The notes: a model not told the origin generated them from the sequence alone. A DNA stretch of 64,000 bases from Rhizophagus clarus (GCA_015698045.1 BLAL01000083.1:2501-66500); one strand, 5' to 3'. Counted from the stretch's first letter, positions 10,172-22,429 are shown. Program-made: numbers and translations.

Positions 10172-11280
10172 TTAAATAAAAGTAGCTGGTTATTATTAAA
10201 TTTGCAATTGACTTAAATATATTCAACCTGAATTATAACAAATAATTATATATTTTATACTAATTAAGACCAAATAATTTACTATTTTTTAAATTACATA
10301 TTTTATCTCAATTCGCTATAATTAATAATTGGTCTTTCTGGCAAAAATTAAAAATCAGCCTTAATTTTAAATCACATGATATAATCTTAATAATCAATCA
10401 AACTTTTTCTTGACTTTTTTAAACTATTCATACTTACTTCCCTTTTCTTTTCATTCATTTTGTACCTTTACTTTCCTTTATCCACTTATTTATCCTTTAT
10501 CCTTCACCCTTTCACTTTCCTTTCATCGCTCTTCTCCTTTCCCTCTCTTTTTTATTTATAGAAAACCAGTTAAAATTAATCTGGATATACAAGCATATTT
10601 TCATAATTTGAAAACTTTATAAAAATGTAAAAAATTTTTTTTCTTTTTTAGTAGAAAAACGGCTTCAAAGTTAGATACACAAAATCCAAATAGTTAAGTT
10701 TCAATTATTGAAACTTTTCTGACTTTAATTTATTTAAAAAAATACCATTTTTTTCTTTTTATTTTTTAAGCAAAATAATTCTGAAGTTGAATACCAGAAT
10801 CCCGATAAGTAAATCTTTTTGAACTATTTACTTAAAAATGTTATATTAACATTTTTATTTTTATAGGAAAACAATTCTGAAGTTGAATACCAAAATCCCA
10901 ATAGGTAAAGTTTCAACATTAAAACTTCTGACTTTAATTTATTGTCTAAAAAATAGCATTATATTAACATTTTTTTTTTTTTTGTAAGTTATTATACTCT
11001 ATTATCCTCTCATTGATAGCCAGACTCAATTTAACGATCATGCAGTTGTGGCTAGATGTTATGATTCAGAAAAGTAGTATTCTCGCTTGAATAATCAAAA
11101 CAAGCAATAGTTGTTGTGTATTGGAAAACAGCTTCAAAGTTGGATACTGAAATCCTGATAAGTAAGTTTCAATTATCAAAACTTACCAACTTTAATTTAT
11201 TTAAAAAAAAGTTATATTAAACTTATTTTTCCTTTTTCTTATTATTTTTTTAGGGAAAACAACTTTGAGTTAAAATTTAC
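10172..11280. repeat. Left arm of the large inverted repeat, with mini-exon-like units
   Basis: It matches 29652-30290 (and 26750-26868) in reverse complement. From about 10640 it carries repeated splice-flanked blocks. The best is 10867-10904: TTTATAG, then a 38-nt block with TTCTGAAGTTGAATACCAAA, then GTAAAG. Related blocks lie near 10655, 10770, 11123 and 11253. The pyrimidine-rich stretch 10400-10555 ending TTTATAG looks like another long acceptor tract. Whether any block is spliced is unknown. Confidence 0.65.
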
Positions 11281-11379
11281 TTGCCGAAACTATTTTGACA
11301 TTTTGACATATGATATATATTAAGTTTTGGCAAGATTTCTGATTAGTTTTGATATCACTGATTTACTGATCATTGATAA

Positions 11380-11660
11380 TCTTTTTTTTTTATTTTTTTT
11401 TTTAAAAAAAAATTTTTTTTATTTTTACTTTTACGTAAGAAAAAAGTTAAAACTTGGAAACTGATTTATAAAATAAAAAAATGGTTAGTTTTCAAATTTC
11501 AATTTTCCATTTTTTTTAAAAAAATTTACTTATTTTCAGTTATTTAAAACTGATTTTCCCTTTTAAAAAAAAAATATATTCAGTTTTTTTTTAAAAAAAA
11601 AAATTATTTTTTCAAAAAAAAAACATATTCAGTTTTTTTAAAAAAAAAAATATTTTTTCT
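11380..11660. repeat. Alternating A/T tract region of the left arm
   Basis: Runs of A8-A10 and T8-T10 around CAGTTTTTTT motifs. The same sequence occurs inverted at 24830-25120. Confidence 0.7.
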
Positions 11661-11669
11661 TTTTTTATA

Positions 11670-12228
11670 GGGTGCCAAACAAATACTACGAACTGAATTT
11701 TAGAATTGAGGTAAATGAAGGGAGTGGAATTTTACTTCATTGTTAATAGAAACGTCTCTACCATTTCTTTTTTTCTTTTTTGTAGGTTACCAGACGAATA
11801 CTATGAACCAGACTTTAGAATTGAGACAAGTAAAGATAAATACAATCCTTATTTAAGAATTACGTATGTAATACATATTATATATATATATATTTCTATT
11901 TTATCTTAAATTAAAAAAAAATTATTTATTCTTATAACTTTCTTTATAGAGAGACTTCCATCTAATAAGCAACTAAAGTAACAAACCCATATAAAGTAAT
12001 GCATATGTTAAGAGTATTAAAAAAGAGAAAAATAGCACTTAAGAAGCATGAACTTCAGATGCGTATTCAGAAAGCTGCAGCTAGAAAAACAATTGCTAAA
12101 GCTGAAGTAATAGAATTAAGTAATCTAGAAAAAAAAATCTTTAGGTTTGCTTTAAAGTATAATACAATTCTTAATAGTATAAATATATTTATAAACAATT
12201 GCAAAATTATAATTTTTCTTAAATTTTA
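11670..12228 (+). pseudogene. Gene-like exons: LPDEYYEPDFRIE block and basic coiled region
   Basis: Two splice-flanked blocks (about 11671-11710 and 11787-11826) encode variants of LPDEYYEPDFRIE. The second continues in frame as TSKDKYNPYLRIT up to a GTATGT donor near 11863. After an A+T-rich intron-like stretch, an open frame from 11999 encodes a lysine-rich, probably coiled or basic segment (ALKKHELQMRIQKAAARKT, then AKAEVIELSNLEKK). I could not join the pieces into one clean frame, so this may be a decayed or partly spliced gene of the surrounding element. No function is recognised. Confidence 0.35.
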
Positions 12229-12671
12229 GTATGATAGTTTTTTAATAAAAAAATAAATTATACATACTATAATTTTTTCTTTATAATTCTGAATTGTACA
12301 TACTACTTTAAAACCATATATATATATATCATTTTGATCATACTATACATCTCAATCGTACTATATAAGTTTCTGAAATACCGTACATGTACTTTGTACA
12401 GCAAATAAAAATTAAGAAAATAAATGACATTATATATACTATGTACTATTTTTCAAAAATTGCACAGTACAGTACAGTACCAGTACAATACTAGTATTGT
12501 ACTATACTAGTACAATTCTCAACCCTGGTTGTAAGGTTTATGAGAAATGCAATCATCATCTACATTTATATTGCAAAAGATGTAAGAAGGTGGCAGAAAG
12601 AATATATAAGCGATATGAATATTCTCGAGTCTACTCACAATTCGTGATCAAAAAATTTATGTAATTATGAT

Positions 12672-12855
12672 TATAGATGCCACCCAAATTATTTTAAGTA
12701 AATTCCAAATTAATTTGTACATTTTGACAGTCATAATTCCTAAATCCCAAATGTACAAATTACAAAATTTATATATATAATTTGTAAATTAATTTGGATT
12801 TATACATTTGGGCTGCCATAATCCCAAATTATTTGGGATTTGGATGGCATCTATA
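12672..12855. mobile_element. hAT-type MITE, 184 bp, copy 1
   Basis: The TIR is TATAGATGCCACCCAAAT at 12672, with the reverse complement ending at 12855. A perfect 8-bp duplication, ATTATGAT, flanks it (12664-12671 and 12856-12863). The body is almost fully palindromic. A second 184-bp copy lies at 50125-50308 with a different duplication. Confidence 0.88.
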
Positions 12856-12961
12856 ATTATGATTATTCCTTGAGAGAACTGTTTTTAAAAATTATATGAT
12901 GATTTGATGGTATAGGTTACACTTATGATACAATGTAGTTAGATTCGTGCAATATAATATA

Positions 12962-13159
12962 CAGTAACATCCCTATAAGTGCACCCTCCTTGGGACTATA
13001 GTAAAAAAATAGCAAAATATGTACTTAGAAAAAAAGTGCATTTATAGAGAATAAAATATTAAATGCTCTTATAAGTTGGAATTCAAGTGTACTGTGCACA
13101 TAGAGAGAATTTACATAATATGTGCTCTTATAGAGGGTGCACTTATAAAGATGTTACTG
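12962..13159. mobile_element. TA-type MITE, 198 bp
   Basis: TIRs start CAGTAACATC and continue as (C/T)(C/T)TATAAGTGCACCCTC. They are bounded by TA at both ends. No coding capacity. TA duplication and a CAGT terminus fit the Tc1/mariner-pogo group. Confidence 0.8.
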
Positions 13160-13959
13160 TAGTTCTGATGGATCTTGCAAAAGAGTTAGGGAGAAATTTG
13201 CTATTGTAAAAAAATTTTTATTAACTTCAAAATTACAGAATTCTGGAAGATATATTAGTGGACTATCTTGTAAAACCAAATAAATTAGTTTGGAATAATG
13301 TCATCATGTAGTAGGCCAAGGCCCGTATTTTATATATTTTTTCTCAACAATCCATAAAGCAAACTAAAAGTACAATTAATGCAATTAATTTACCAGACAT
13401 TATATTTTTTTTCATATAGTATCAGTTGAAGGATTGAGGGAATTGTGTATGCTAAAATTTCTGAACAAGTTTCAAATTATCATTGATAAATATACAGTAA
13501 CGTTAGAAATGACAACATGTATCATGAAAACAAGTAATTGCATGTATTTTCTCAAACTTTCCCACATATACTTAAAGAGGACTCCGAATAATATATATAT
13601 AGGTAACAAAAAAATTTGCTTATTTATCATATAAAATTTTTTTTTAAGTCATATAGAATTTTGCTTATTAGAAAGCAAAAAATAAAAAAAGTCATAATTA
13701 TAGATGCGTAATAGGGAATTAAAATTGTTAAAGTTATATGTAGATTTTGCGTAGTAAGGGGTGATTTTCATACTACATATATAAGAAAAAATTTTAATTT
13801 CACTTGTACTTTTAAAAAATTTTTTTAAAAAGATATTTTCTTTTTTCAATATATTATTGATTTTATAAAATTAAATATTATATTTATAAAAAAATACATT
13901 TTTTATAATAATATTCTCTTATTCTTGTTTTTTGTTTACTAAATTTAACTATATATAAA

Positions 13960-14470
13960 ATAAATTTTAGTTGAATAAAATCACTTTTTATATTTAAGTA
14001 AAGCTGTTTAGCAATGTCAAAAGTACTCAGATCTTAATTTTCTTAAGGCTAAGTATAATATTTATGAAGAAATTTGTATTTTTCAAACAGTACTAATTCC
14101 AAAATTTTTTTTTTTCTCTTTTAATTTCAGGACGTAATTACATCACTTTGGTCAAATAAAATCACTTTTTTTCACTTAAGTAAAATTGTTTAGCAGGTTC
14201 AAATTTACCTACAGTAAAACTTTTAGGATGATTGGATTAATATTCGTGAAATGTGACCAAGTTTTGTACTTTTAATTATTTATCGTTTATTTGATTTTTA
14301 ATTTTAATGTGTAATTTTGTTAAATGAAATCAACTTCTTGTGCTTAAGTAAGTTGTTCAGAACAGTTGAAATAATTGTGCTTTATTTTTTATAACTTTAG
14401 GTATAATATTTATTGAAAGGTTAGTATTCCTATAACAGTATTAATTTTTAAATTTTTAATATTTTGGGTA
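13960..14470 (+). repeat. Diverged tandem units around GTAATTTTGGTCAAAT..AAATCACTTTTT
   Basis: Three diverged units of about 180 bp share (G)TCAAATAAAATCACTTTTT, CTTAAGTAAA(G/A)(C/T)TGTTTAGCA and a later TATAATATTTATGAA. Four more units in the same orientation lie at 25540-26230. Confidence 0.65.
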
Positions 14471-14484
14471 TTTAAATTAGGGTG

Positions 14485-16427
14485 AATTTATTCCTCACCC
14501 TGGGTGAGATTTGATATTACTCACCCCTATCACGTGATCAATATTTTGGCTGACTAATTTTTAATTGGCTGATTTTTTTAACTTAAATTTTTCGTTATCA
14601 GTTTAAAAAATTCTGTAACGTAACAATTTTTTTTTTTTTGCGAAACATTTTATTTTATTTCTTTAAAGTTTACTGAATAGAAGAATGAAACGCAATTATT
14701 CAAAATTAAAACTTTTATCTTTAATATAACTAGTAATAATGACATCAAAACCCCAATAATAATGATAAAAATGATGATAAAAGACAAAAAAAGATATGAT
14801 AAATAATAAAAACAAAAGGGAAACAAAACAAAGGTGAAAAGAAAAAGGAGACAAGAACAAAAAGAAAAGAAAAAGAATATTGATGGAAAAGATAAAACAA
14901 AAAGAAAGGGAGATGAAGAAAGAGAAATAAAAGGAAAAAGAAACGAAAACAGAAGAGAGAACGAAAGGGAAAGTAGACGATAAGGGGAAAATGAAAAGGG
15001 AAAACAAAAGGAAACAAAATCAAAAAATAAAATGAAGATGAAAGGTGAGAGTAAAATTTGTTAGTAATGATCATAAGAGAATACATTTAAAAAAAAAAAA
15101 TTTGAAATGAAACTGAACACCTACCTCGTTTTCAAAGAGATTCGGCATAGTAGAAAAAATGAAAGGGCGAAGGAATAAAGATAAAAGAAGCGAAGACAAA
15201 ACTGAAAAGAAAAACGAGATTGAAAGAGATAAAGATGAAATTGAAAGAATAATCGCTATTTTCCCTATCCGTGGATCAAGATTTGTAATATAGTATAAAA
15301 CCAAATTATTACGTTGGATGCTAATTTTTTATCGACAGCATTGATAAATTATATTTTAATCACTTGATTTTCTAGCGTTCTGGATTCGCAAAATCATAAG
15401 ACATTAATGGTACAAAATTGTGTATAAAAATGAAAGGGCATAAAAACAAAAGAAAATGAAACGAAAATAAAGAGACAAAATCGAAAACGAAAGGTAAAAT
15501 AAAGGGACAAAGGAGAAAATGAAATAAAGTGAAGGAAAACAAGATAAGGGGGATGAAGATAAAAACAAAAAGAAAAACAAAACAAAAGAGAAAACGAAGG
15601 GGAAAAAGAAAAAGCGGAAACGAAAGGAAAAAATGAAAGGGAAATGGAAACAAAGGGAAAGGGAAAACAGAAATGAAAGATAATAGAAAAAATGAAACGG
15701 AAATGGAAACAAAGGGAAAGGCCAAAAGGAAAAGTGGAAACGAAAGGAAAAAATAAAAGGGAAATGGAAACAAAGGGAAAGGGAAAGCAGAAACGAAAGA
15801 TAATGAAAAAAACGAAAGGGAAAGCAAAAATGAAAGAAAAAAATGAAAGGAAAATGGAAATAAAAGGAAAGGAAAAGCAGAAACGAAAGATAATGGAAAA
15901 AACGAAAGGGAAAAACAAAAGAGAAAGCAGAAACAAAATAAAAAACAAAATAAAAATGAAAGGGAATACAAATATGAAAGGATACAAAAACGAAAAGGAA
16001 ATTAGGGGATAAAGACAAAGATAAAAGGGAAATAGAATAAAGAGAACGAATATAAAAAATAAAGACACCCGTAAAGAAAAAAAAATTGAAACAAAATTAG
16101 TAAAAATGAAACAAAATCAAAAAAGAAAAAAGAAAAAAGAATTAAAGAAACGAAAAAATCATACCTTTGAGCGTGAAATCGTAGGAGCCCAAAACCTAAA
16201 AGAAAAAAAGAAAAGAAATTAAAAACAACAAAAAATAAAATAAAAAATAAAAAAGAAAGAAGCGACATACCTGATAGCTGATACCCGTGTATTTTTCAAC
16301 GCAAAACTAAAAAACCTAAAAAAGGCGTAAACAAATAGTGGCAGTTTGGCCGTATAAAGTTTTATCAGCCAATCAAAATTTATTACATAATAAGAGGGTG
16401 AGAAATCACCCGGGTGAGAAATAAATT
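14485..16427. mobile_element. Palindromic-ended element with a polypurine interior
   Basis: AATTTATTCCTCACCCTGGG at 14485 is mirrored by CACCCGGGTGAGAAATAAAT near 16408-16426, and inner parts also pair (GGCTGACTAATTTTTAATTG with CAGCCAATCAAAATTTATT). Between about 14740 and 16270 the + strand is almost entirely A and G, with degenerate units such as GAAAGGGAAATGGAAACAAA. It is interrupted at 15290-15420 by ordinary sequence. Long Phe/Ser-rich frames on the - strand are by-products of this composition. Confidence 0.65.
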
Positions 16428-16651
16428 TTCTCTTTAAATTAAGTTATTTATAATAAATTGTACTATAAATATAAATTTATAAGTTATTTATAAAAGTTTT
16501 TATAAATGTCATAAAATGAGTTGCTTAGCAATATAAAATTTTTGATGTTATAATAAAATTTTGCTTAGCAGAGTTTAAAATAATTTGCTTATTGATCATA
16601 GTAAAAAATTTGGATTTTAATGTGAATTATATATATATTATTCGGAGTCCT

Positions 16652-17191
16652 ACTCAAAACTTTATGTATAACAAAAAAGACCTCCTTGTTGATCTTTATA
16701 TATGGGTAGCGCCAAAGTTTTTTTATTATGATATCCATTGATTAGATTTTTGTGATGTGATCATATTAATGTAATTTTCCCTAAAAGTTTATAACAAAAT
16801 CGATCTTGCAAATTATATAAAAAGGTAATATCCTGGTTAGTAAATCCTTTTATCTGTCTTGCGCAAGAAAAGCAAAAATCAAACAAAAATTCAACTGTTC
16901 AGGTCTTACCATTATTTACAATACATCGTCAATATCATTTATCAAATAAACTCGTATATTCTGCAAAGTAATAATAAGGTAAGTTGGTTTATTGCTCAGC
17001 TAGATTCTTGAAACATGTCAATATGATATTAATCAATTTTCTCGCCTCTAAAAATATTCCAAAATAAAACAGGCATTACTCTTCTTGTTATATATCAGCA
17101 TTTTGATCTTTGCCAAGACAATCATCATGCATATAATAGGCACAGTGAAATTATCTCGTACATGCAAAGGCACACCAAAAGTTTTGCGCAG
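16652..17191. other. Intergenic spacer, no gene seen
   Basis: A+T-rich sequence between two elements. No coding or RNA feature is supported. Confidence 0.45.
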
Positions 17192-17193
17192 TA

Positions 17194-18219
17194 CAATCAA
17201 CTCCCTTTATAGTCACCTCCGTTATAGTCACATTACCCTATATAGTCACCTTAGTTGAGTGTCCCAAATTTTCATATATAAAAACTATCGTTTATAGTCA
17301 CAAACTACCTATAGTCACTATCACATCTTTTTTTAAAAATTTTATATATATGTGATTATAAAAAGATATTCATTAAAATATAATTATTCTATGATCTAAG
17401 CATCAGATTTCAATGATCTTTAGCTCATTAGGTTCATCTCATTGAAAGGAATCAGATGGTAGTAATTTTATAATAATTGGATTAATATTGACCGAGAAAT
17501 TCGATTTTAAAAACCAAATCGGCATTTTATACATGTAAAATTCGCATAACATTAAATATTTTGACTGTATTTTAATTACTATGGGTTCTAGTGATCAGAT
17601 TTCAATGATCTTAGGCTCATTAGACTCGTCTCGTCGAGAGGAAGCCAATGGTAATAATTTTATAATGATTGGATTAATATTGACCGAGAAATTCGATTTT
17701 AATGACCAGATCAGCATTTTTATATGTAAAATTCGCGTAACATTAAATATTTTGACTGTATTTTAATTATTACGGGTTCTAGTAATCATGATCTTAGGCT
17801 CATTAGAATCGTCTCATCGAGAGGAAGCCGATGGTAATAATTTTATAATAATTGGATTAATATTGACCGAGAAATTCGATTTTAAAGACCAGATCGGCAT
17901 TTTTTATATGTAAAATTCGCGTAACATTAAATATTTTGACTGTATTTTAATTATTACGGTTCTAGTAATCAGATTTTAATGATCTTAGGCTCGTTGGAAT
18001 CGTCTCATCAAGAGGAATCAAATGGCTATAAATCCATAATAATTGGAATAAAATTGACAAAATTACTATGATGTGAATATTTAACCAAAATTATTACAAT
18101 TTATAATTCTAGCCAAAATTACTGATTTAATTATAAGATTTTATTGCTTATAGTCACATCTCATCATAGTCACCAAATATAAACTGTCCTAAATGTGTGA
18201 CTATAGAGAGAGTTGACTG
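17194..18219. mobile_element. TA-type MITE with TATAGTCAC ends, copy 1
   Basis: The ends are CAATCAACTCCCTTTATAGT at 17194 and GTTGACTG ending at 18219, with TA on both sides. TATAGTCAC is repeated several times near each terminus. The interior has about three tandem units of 183-191 bp (marked by ATTAAATATTTTGACTGTAT near 17551, 17742 and 17925). There is no coding capacity. An inverted copy lies at 30799-31839 and a decayed fragment near 49330. Confidence 0.85.
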
Positions 18220-18221
18220 TA

Positions 18222-18839
18222 CATCAAAAAATAATGTTTGGCACAGTATCGTATTGGAGATAAAAAAAATTTCTTAAAAAGTCAAGGCGGATTGAAAAAT
18301 GAGACGTAACAATAAGTGTGAATCGGTAACATTACATTACCTTTTTACATCAGTTGCTAATTTCCCGATTATGCTGTAGATTCGAAATTATTCAATCTCG
18401 TGAAAGTTCTCTTGCAGAACTTAGCTAAAATCGAAATTATATGGTATGAGTGATTTATATTGGAGGGGATCTTGTAAATATAATTATTTCGTATTTGTAG
18501 AAAATGTAATCTCGTAGTTAAATATAGTGATATTTTCCGAGAAGGCAAAGAAATAATTTTGATGCTAGGACTCGCATTAAATGGCCTATGATCCGCATCA
18601 TAAATTTCATTCGCTTCTCGCTTCTCTAGTATTTTCTGATTTGCTATATATCTGAAAAATCAAATAATAAAAGTTTCGCCCACTTTTTTTTTAAAAAACC
18701 GTTACCATTGGTAACGATCATAATCATGTGACCTTGTAATCTGCTTATTCTTGACTGCGGATCGATTTTTTTTTGTGGCTTATAGATACAAAATATACAT
18801 TAGTGATTAGTGATTAATTATTCAGTCGTAGAAAAAAAA
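18222..18839. other. Upstream region of the 677-aa gene
   Basis: No coding sequence. A near-perfect palindrome, CGTTACCATTGGTAACGA, lies at 18700-18717, about 125 bp before the start codon, and could be a protein-binding site. That role is speculative. Confidence 0.35.
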
Positions 18840-21800
18840 ATGCGGCTAACACCCGAATGTCTTGACGCTGTGAAATACCGTGGTATGATAAAAATTGTGT
18901 TGATGCCTTTATGTTGTTTTATCGACATAACCTATCATTTTTGACTACTTAGCCTTTTGGGAAGACACGGAAGAACCTTCGCTAAAGAAATTTTTAGATT
19001 TTCGACTTTTGGCTGGCGACTTGGAAGATAAGAAGATTGAGCACACGCGGTATAGTAATGAATTGAATACTATCAGCAAGTTTTACGCCGAAGCCTCAGA
19101 ATTTGGTCAGCGAATTTTAAATTGGAAGAAAGCTTACAATGCAAGTTAATTAATTATTATTTTGTTGGATCTGGAGTATGAGTACACAGACTACCCTACG
19201 AACCGTCGTGTTCGTAGTGGGAACGACTGTCATGTCTGTTTGTGGGTTTGCTCCACGAACCGCCTTGAGGTTCTTCGTGTCATTGAGTGCGCCAACTACT
19301 CTGCAAACCGTCGTGTTTGTAGTGGGAACGACTGTCACGTCTGTTGGTGAGTTACGCTTAATGGACTTTGTGACCCATGGTGCTCGCGAAAGATGAATGT
19401 ATAATCTGGGTGCTTGTTTGTTCGTGATGTCTCCTATACTTGTATAGGGCAAGACGATTATCGAACAAAATATATTGGGCAAATTACTTAGAATTTCTGT
19501 CCTATTATCACTCTAGGAAAGTAAACGGTTAACGGTAATAAATCATTTTTGGAAACTTCAAAACGATAGACAAAATATTGCGTTGAGGAATACGTTGATT
19601 GATGATAAAACAAATATGCAGGAGAAAAAGGCAAAGGCGAAAATTCGGAAGTTGCAGGTATATCACTCATTTTCCTAACGTGCTAGACCGGGTCATTTAC
19701 ATTTAATCTACTTTTATACATAGACGGACCAGCATGTAACCATTGCCACAATGGCGACAAAACAAATTCAACAATATGCCAGGTCAACAACCACCAGCAT
19801 CACGAAGAGATTCTATTATGATGACAACGAAAAAACGGCAAAACGCGCCAGAACTGATAAGGTATTTGGTTTATTATTGCTTGGCTATGATTTCAAACTT
19901 GAACACTAACAAATCCAAACTAATTAATCACTATTTGCAATACAATCAGAGCGAGATTGAAAATTCAGACTCCGAAGAAAATGTCGATTTTTATGCTGAA
20001 GACTATGATCATCAAGACTTGGTCCAAACTGGTGATGATACTTGCGAAGATTCTCTCTCGAATCATCGAGATTTGGATCAGACTGATGATGAAACCGATG
20101 ATATTCGCGAAAAGTCTCCCTCAAATTATCGAGATTTTGATGAAACTGATGATACTCGTGAAAAGTCTCCCTCAAATCATCAAGATTTGGATCAGACTGA
20201 TGATGAAACCGATTATACTCGCGAAAAGTCTCCCTCAGTGATGGCTGTTGAACGTCGAGAAGAAATTAAAGCAAAAGCGGAAACAGCACTTATGACGTCA
20301 AAAAACTTAATGAAGGTATATGAAAAATTTCAAGATAGTCGAAAATGGGTTCTTTCTACGGGAAAGGTTGTGGAGGACGTTCTCTACAATTTTGCGAGCA
20401 AATGCTCATATGAACAGTATGTAACATATTATTCGTGTATAATGTTATAATGCTGTAATTTATAATCTCACATTTGTATATTTCTTTTATAAGTGCTTCG
20501 CATAGCTTTATAATTGATCCTACTGATCAATCATATATCAAAGAAGGTATTTTCACAGAGGAAGAACTTAATGAAATCAAGACACATAAAAAACGTGATT
20601 TACCAGAAATTCCAGAAGATCTCCTTGGATATTTAATGACATTCGCAAAGGTGAGTACATTATTTTCACAGAAGGAATAAGTCTGAACATTTTGTTTTAA
20701 TAACGCATTATTCCTAAAATGATATATGCTAATTTTCGAGAAGAGCACGTTACATGATCTAAGGCGTGCGATAGATCAACCGATTAAATTTATACAAGGA
20801 GAATTTAATCCGGAGAAACACCACGATTACGATTGGATCAGATACGCAATGTATACGATGTGAGTATGGGCCACAAAAAGTTTATTATATTCACAGTGAA
20901 CTGATATTTTTTAATTTATAGTTTACAGGAGTATGAAATCGGATCCCTTAGGAAAGACCATCATGAGCGATGGTATAATATGCATCTCTGGTGCTCCATT
21001 GTTGATAGATGTTTCTCTTATGTTGACGATATGGAAACAATTCGGTATGAACTTGTTTCATTGGAGAAATTTTTAAATAACAAACATCATTTAAGCATTT
21101 TACATTAATTCTTAGGGACGAGTCTTGCAGCATCGCGTCCGGCATACGAAAGAATACCAATCGTACCACATCTGGTGTAAATAAAATGGAAAGGCAAAAG
21201 ATTGGCCGGAAAGGGGATTTCATATTGAGAACGTCATCAAATTTGGAATTCAGCGGCGCGGAAGCAGGTAGAACGTTCAAGGATAAGGGCACAAAGTGGC
21301 TTGTGGAAAGCGGGCTTAAGTTGCCGAAGCTATTAAAGGACATGATTGTCCAATTAGCAAACGAAGCCGAATGGTCTGAACAAGTATTACGTAATCTGAC
21401 AACGGTCGGATTTGTGCACGCAGGTGAATGATGAATTTTTTGGCGATCATTTTACGTCTTTTGATACTTCGTTTCATAATTTGTTCTTTTGAAAGACCGT
21501 AGGCAAATGTTGCTGGAACTAGATTGCCCTGAAGGGTATGTGTGTCGTTTAAGTCGTGGCAACATCTACAAAGTGGCCGACTCCATTGTTACACACACTA
21601 CTGAGACGCTGCCACTAATTGCAGCAACCTGGAGAGCGAAGGTAAGTAGGGTGAATGCTTGTCTGTTTGTTTACAATATATATTGTACTTTTTATAATCT
21701 AATCTCTTGTGCACATGAATGCTATGAATGCTCTTATAGGCAGCTATTCAAGAATGCCTCAATATAGTCAGGAGGCGCATGGTTAAGATTGATGATGATA

Positions 21801-21946
21801 AAATAATATTAGAGATTGTACGATCTGCTGGATCGACCAAGCTTCCTAAGATGGCTGATGATAGTATAATTATTCCTGATTGTTTTGGAACTCCGTTGAA
21901 AAAAAGCGATAGTGAATCAAAAAAAAATAGTTTTTCCTGCGCCTAA
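18840..21946 (+). CDS. Eleven-exon gene of unknown function, acidic repeats, nuclease-like motif
   Basis: Exons 18840-18882, 18953-19140, 19517-19657, 19724-19861, 19950-20416, 20494-20650, 20744-20859, 20922-21044, 21116-21423, 21496-21641 and 21740-21946 join in phase into 677 codons without a stop. Most introns have good GTATGT/GTGAGT/GTAAGT donors. Intron 2 fits best as a GC-AG intron (GCAAGT at 19141). Exon 7 could instead start at 20741 (adjacent AG sites). Residues 171-326 hold a block of repeated (D)LDQTDDET..REKSPSN units. The conserved-looking C-terminal half includes HHERWYNMHLWCSIVDRC and GRKGDFILRTSSNLEFSGAE; G-D492 and E502 could be a PD-(D/E)XK-like pair, a weak inference. From memory it resembles an expanded Rhizophagus family. 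No function is assigned. It lies between the arms of the large inverted repeat and appears intact. Confidence 0.85.
19150..19480. repeat. GC-richer insertion with internal repeats inside intron 2
   Basis: Unlike neighbouring introns of about 65-90 bp, intron 2 is 376 bp and much richer in G+C. AACCGTCGTGTTCGTAGTGG continuing GAACGACTGTCA occurs at about 19201 and, with one change, at about 19307. Similar words occur in inverted form. This looks like an insertion into an older short intron. Confidence 0.6.
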
Positions 21947-22099
21947 CTTACCATCACATTACTAAGAATATTTTTACTATATTTTTTTATCTCGAGCATT
22001 CTGTTGTAATTATATAGTACAATAGTAAAGTATGTTTGCCTGCTATACATCCATTTACCAAAAACTATAGTATTATTTTTTTTTCTCTAACCTTTAAGA

Positions 22100-22429
22100 A
22101 CATGGGATCAAATTTCTTCGGACGTGTCAACCGAAAAATCGACCAACAAAAAGGCGAAACAGACTATGATAGGGACGAATTAAATCATAGGTGATTTGGT
22201 GTCTCAGTCTCTAGTTGACGATGATGTGTAGAAACAGCTTTCCAAAGATATTTCAGAAGCTCTTTGAAAAAGAATTGAAAGAGCTCAAAAGGTTTACGGT
22301 CTTTTCAGTAGCATCAATGTGGATGGCAGGGCTTTGATAGGAAGAGTTAAAACTTTTTCATTAACAACTATAACGGCTTTGTCTAAGGATGACATTAAAT
22401 ACGTAATTGCTAAAGTGCTTTGGGGATAG
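22100..22429 (+). pseudogene. Decayed coding fragment downstream of the 677-aa gene
   Basis: A frame reading WDQISSDVSTEKSTNKKAKQ ends at a stop. Another reads IIGDLVSQSLVDDDV, a TAG, KQLSKDISEAL, a TGA, then RIERAQKVYGLFSSINVDGR and TITALSKDDIKYVIAKVLWG before a TAG at 22427-22429. The in-frame stops interrupt otherwise protein-like sequence. It may be a separate decayed gene or former 3' exons of the neighbour. The family is not recognised. Confidence 0.5.

Larger units (their letters stand above)
12530..13577 (+). pseudogene. Decayed gene with a Cys/His-rich segment, broken by two MITEs
   Basis: From about 12528 a frame reads YEKCNHHLHLYCKRCKKVAE and RIYKRYEYSRVYSQFVIKKF, with Cys/His spacing that suggests a zinc-binding knuckle. 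It is interrupted by the MITE at 12672-12855 and then the one at 12962-13159. After the second, VLMDLAKELGRNLLL is followed by an intron-like segment ending TTACAG, then NSGRYISGLSCKTK. LRELCMLKFLNKFQIIIDKY follows near 13432. The pieces look co-linear and coding-like but contain frame breaks. The family is not recognised. It lies between the arms of the large inverted repeat and may be part of that element. Confidence 0.4.
13578..16651. mobile_element. TIR element with AGGACTCCGAATAATA ends
   Basis: AGGACTCCGAATAATATATA at 13578 is matched by the reverse complement ending at 16651. The termini resemble those of the nested element inside the hAT copies (TAATTACAGGACCCCGAA), suggesting one family. 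It encloses tandem repeats (13960-14470) and a second palindromic element (14485-16427). No coding sequence and no clear target duplication, so the limits are tentative. Confidence 0.45.

Noticed and set aside
15372-16268. Several long overlapping open frames on the - strand rich in Phe, Ser, Leu and Cys
   Set aside because: They occur in all three frames of a nearly pure pyrimidine strand inside a noncoding palindromic element; the openness follows from composition.
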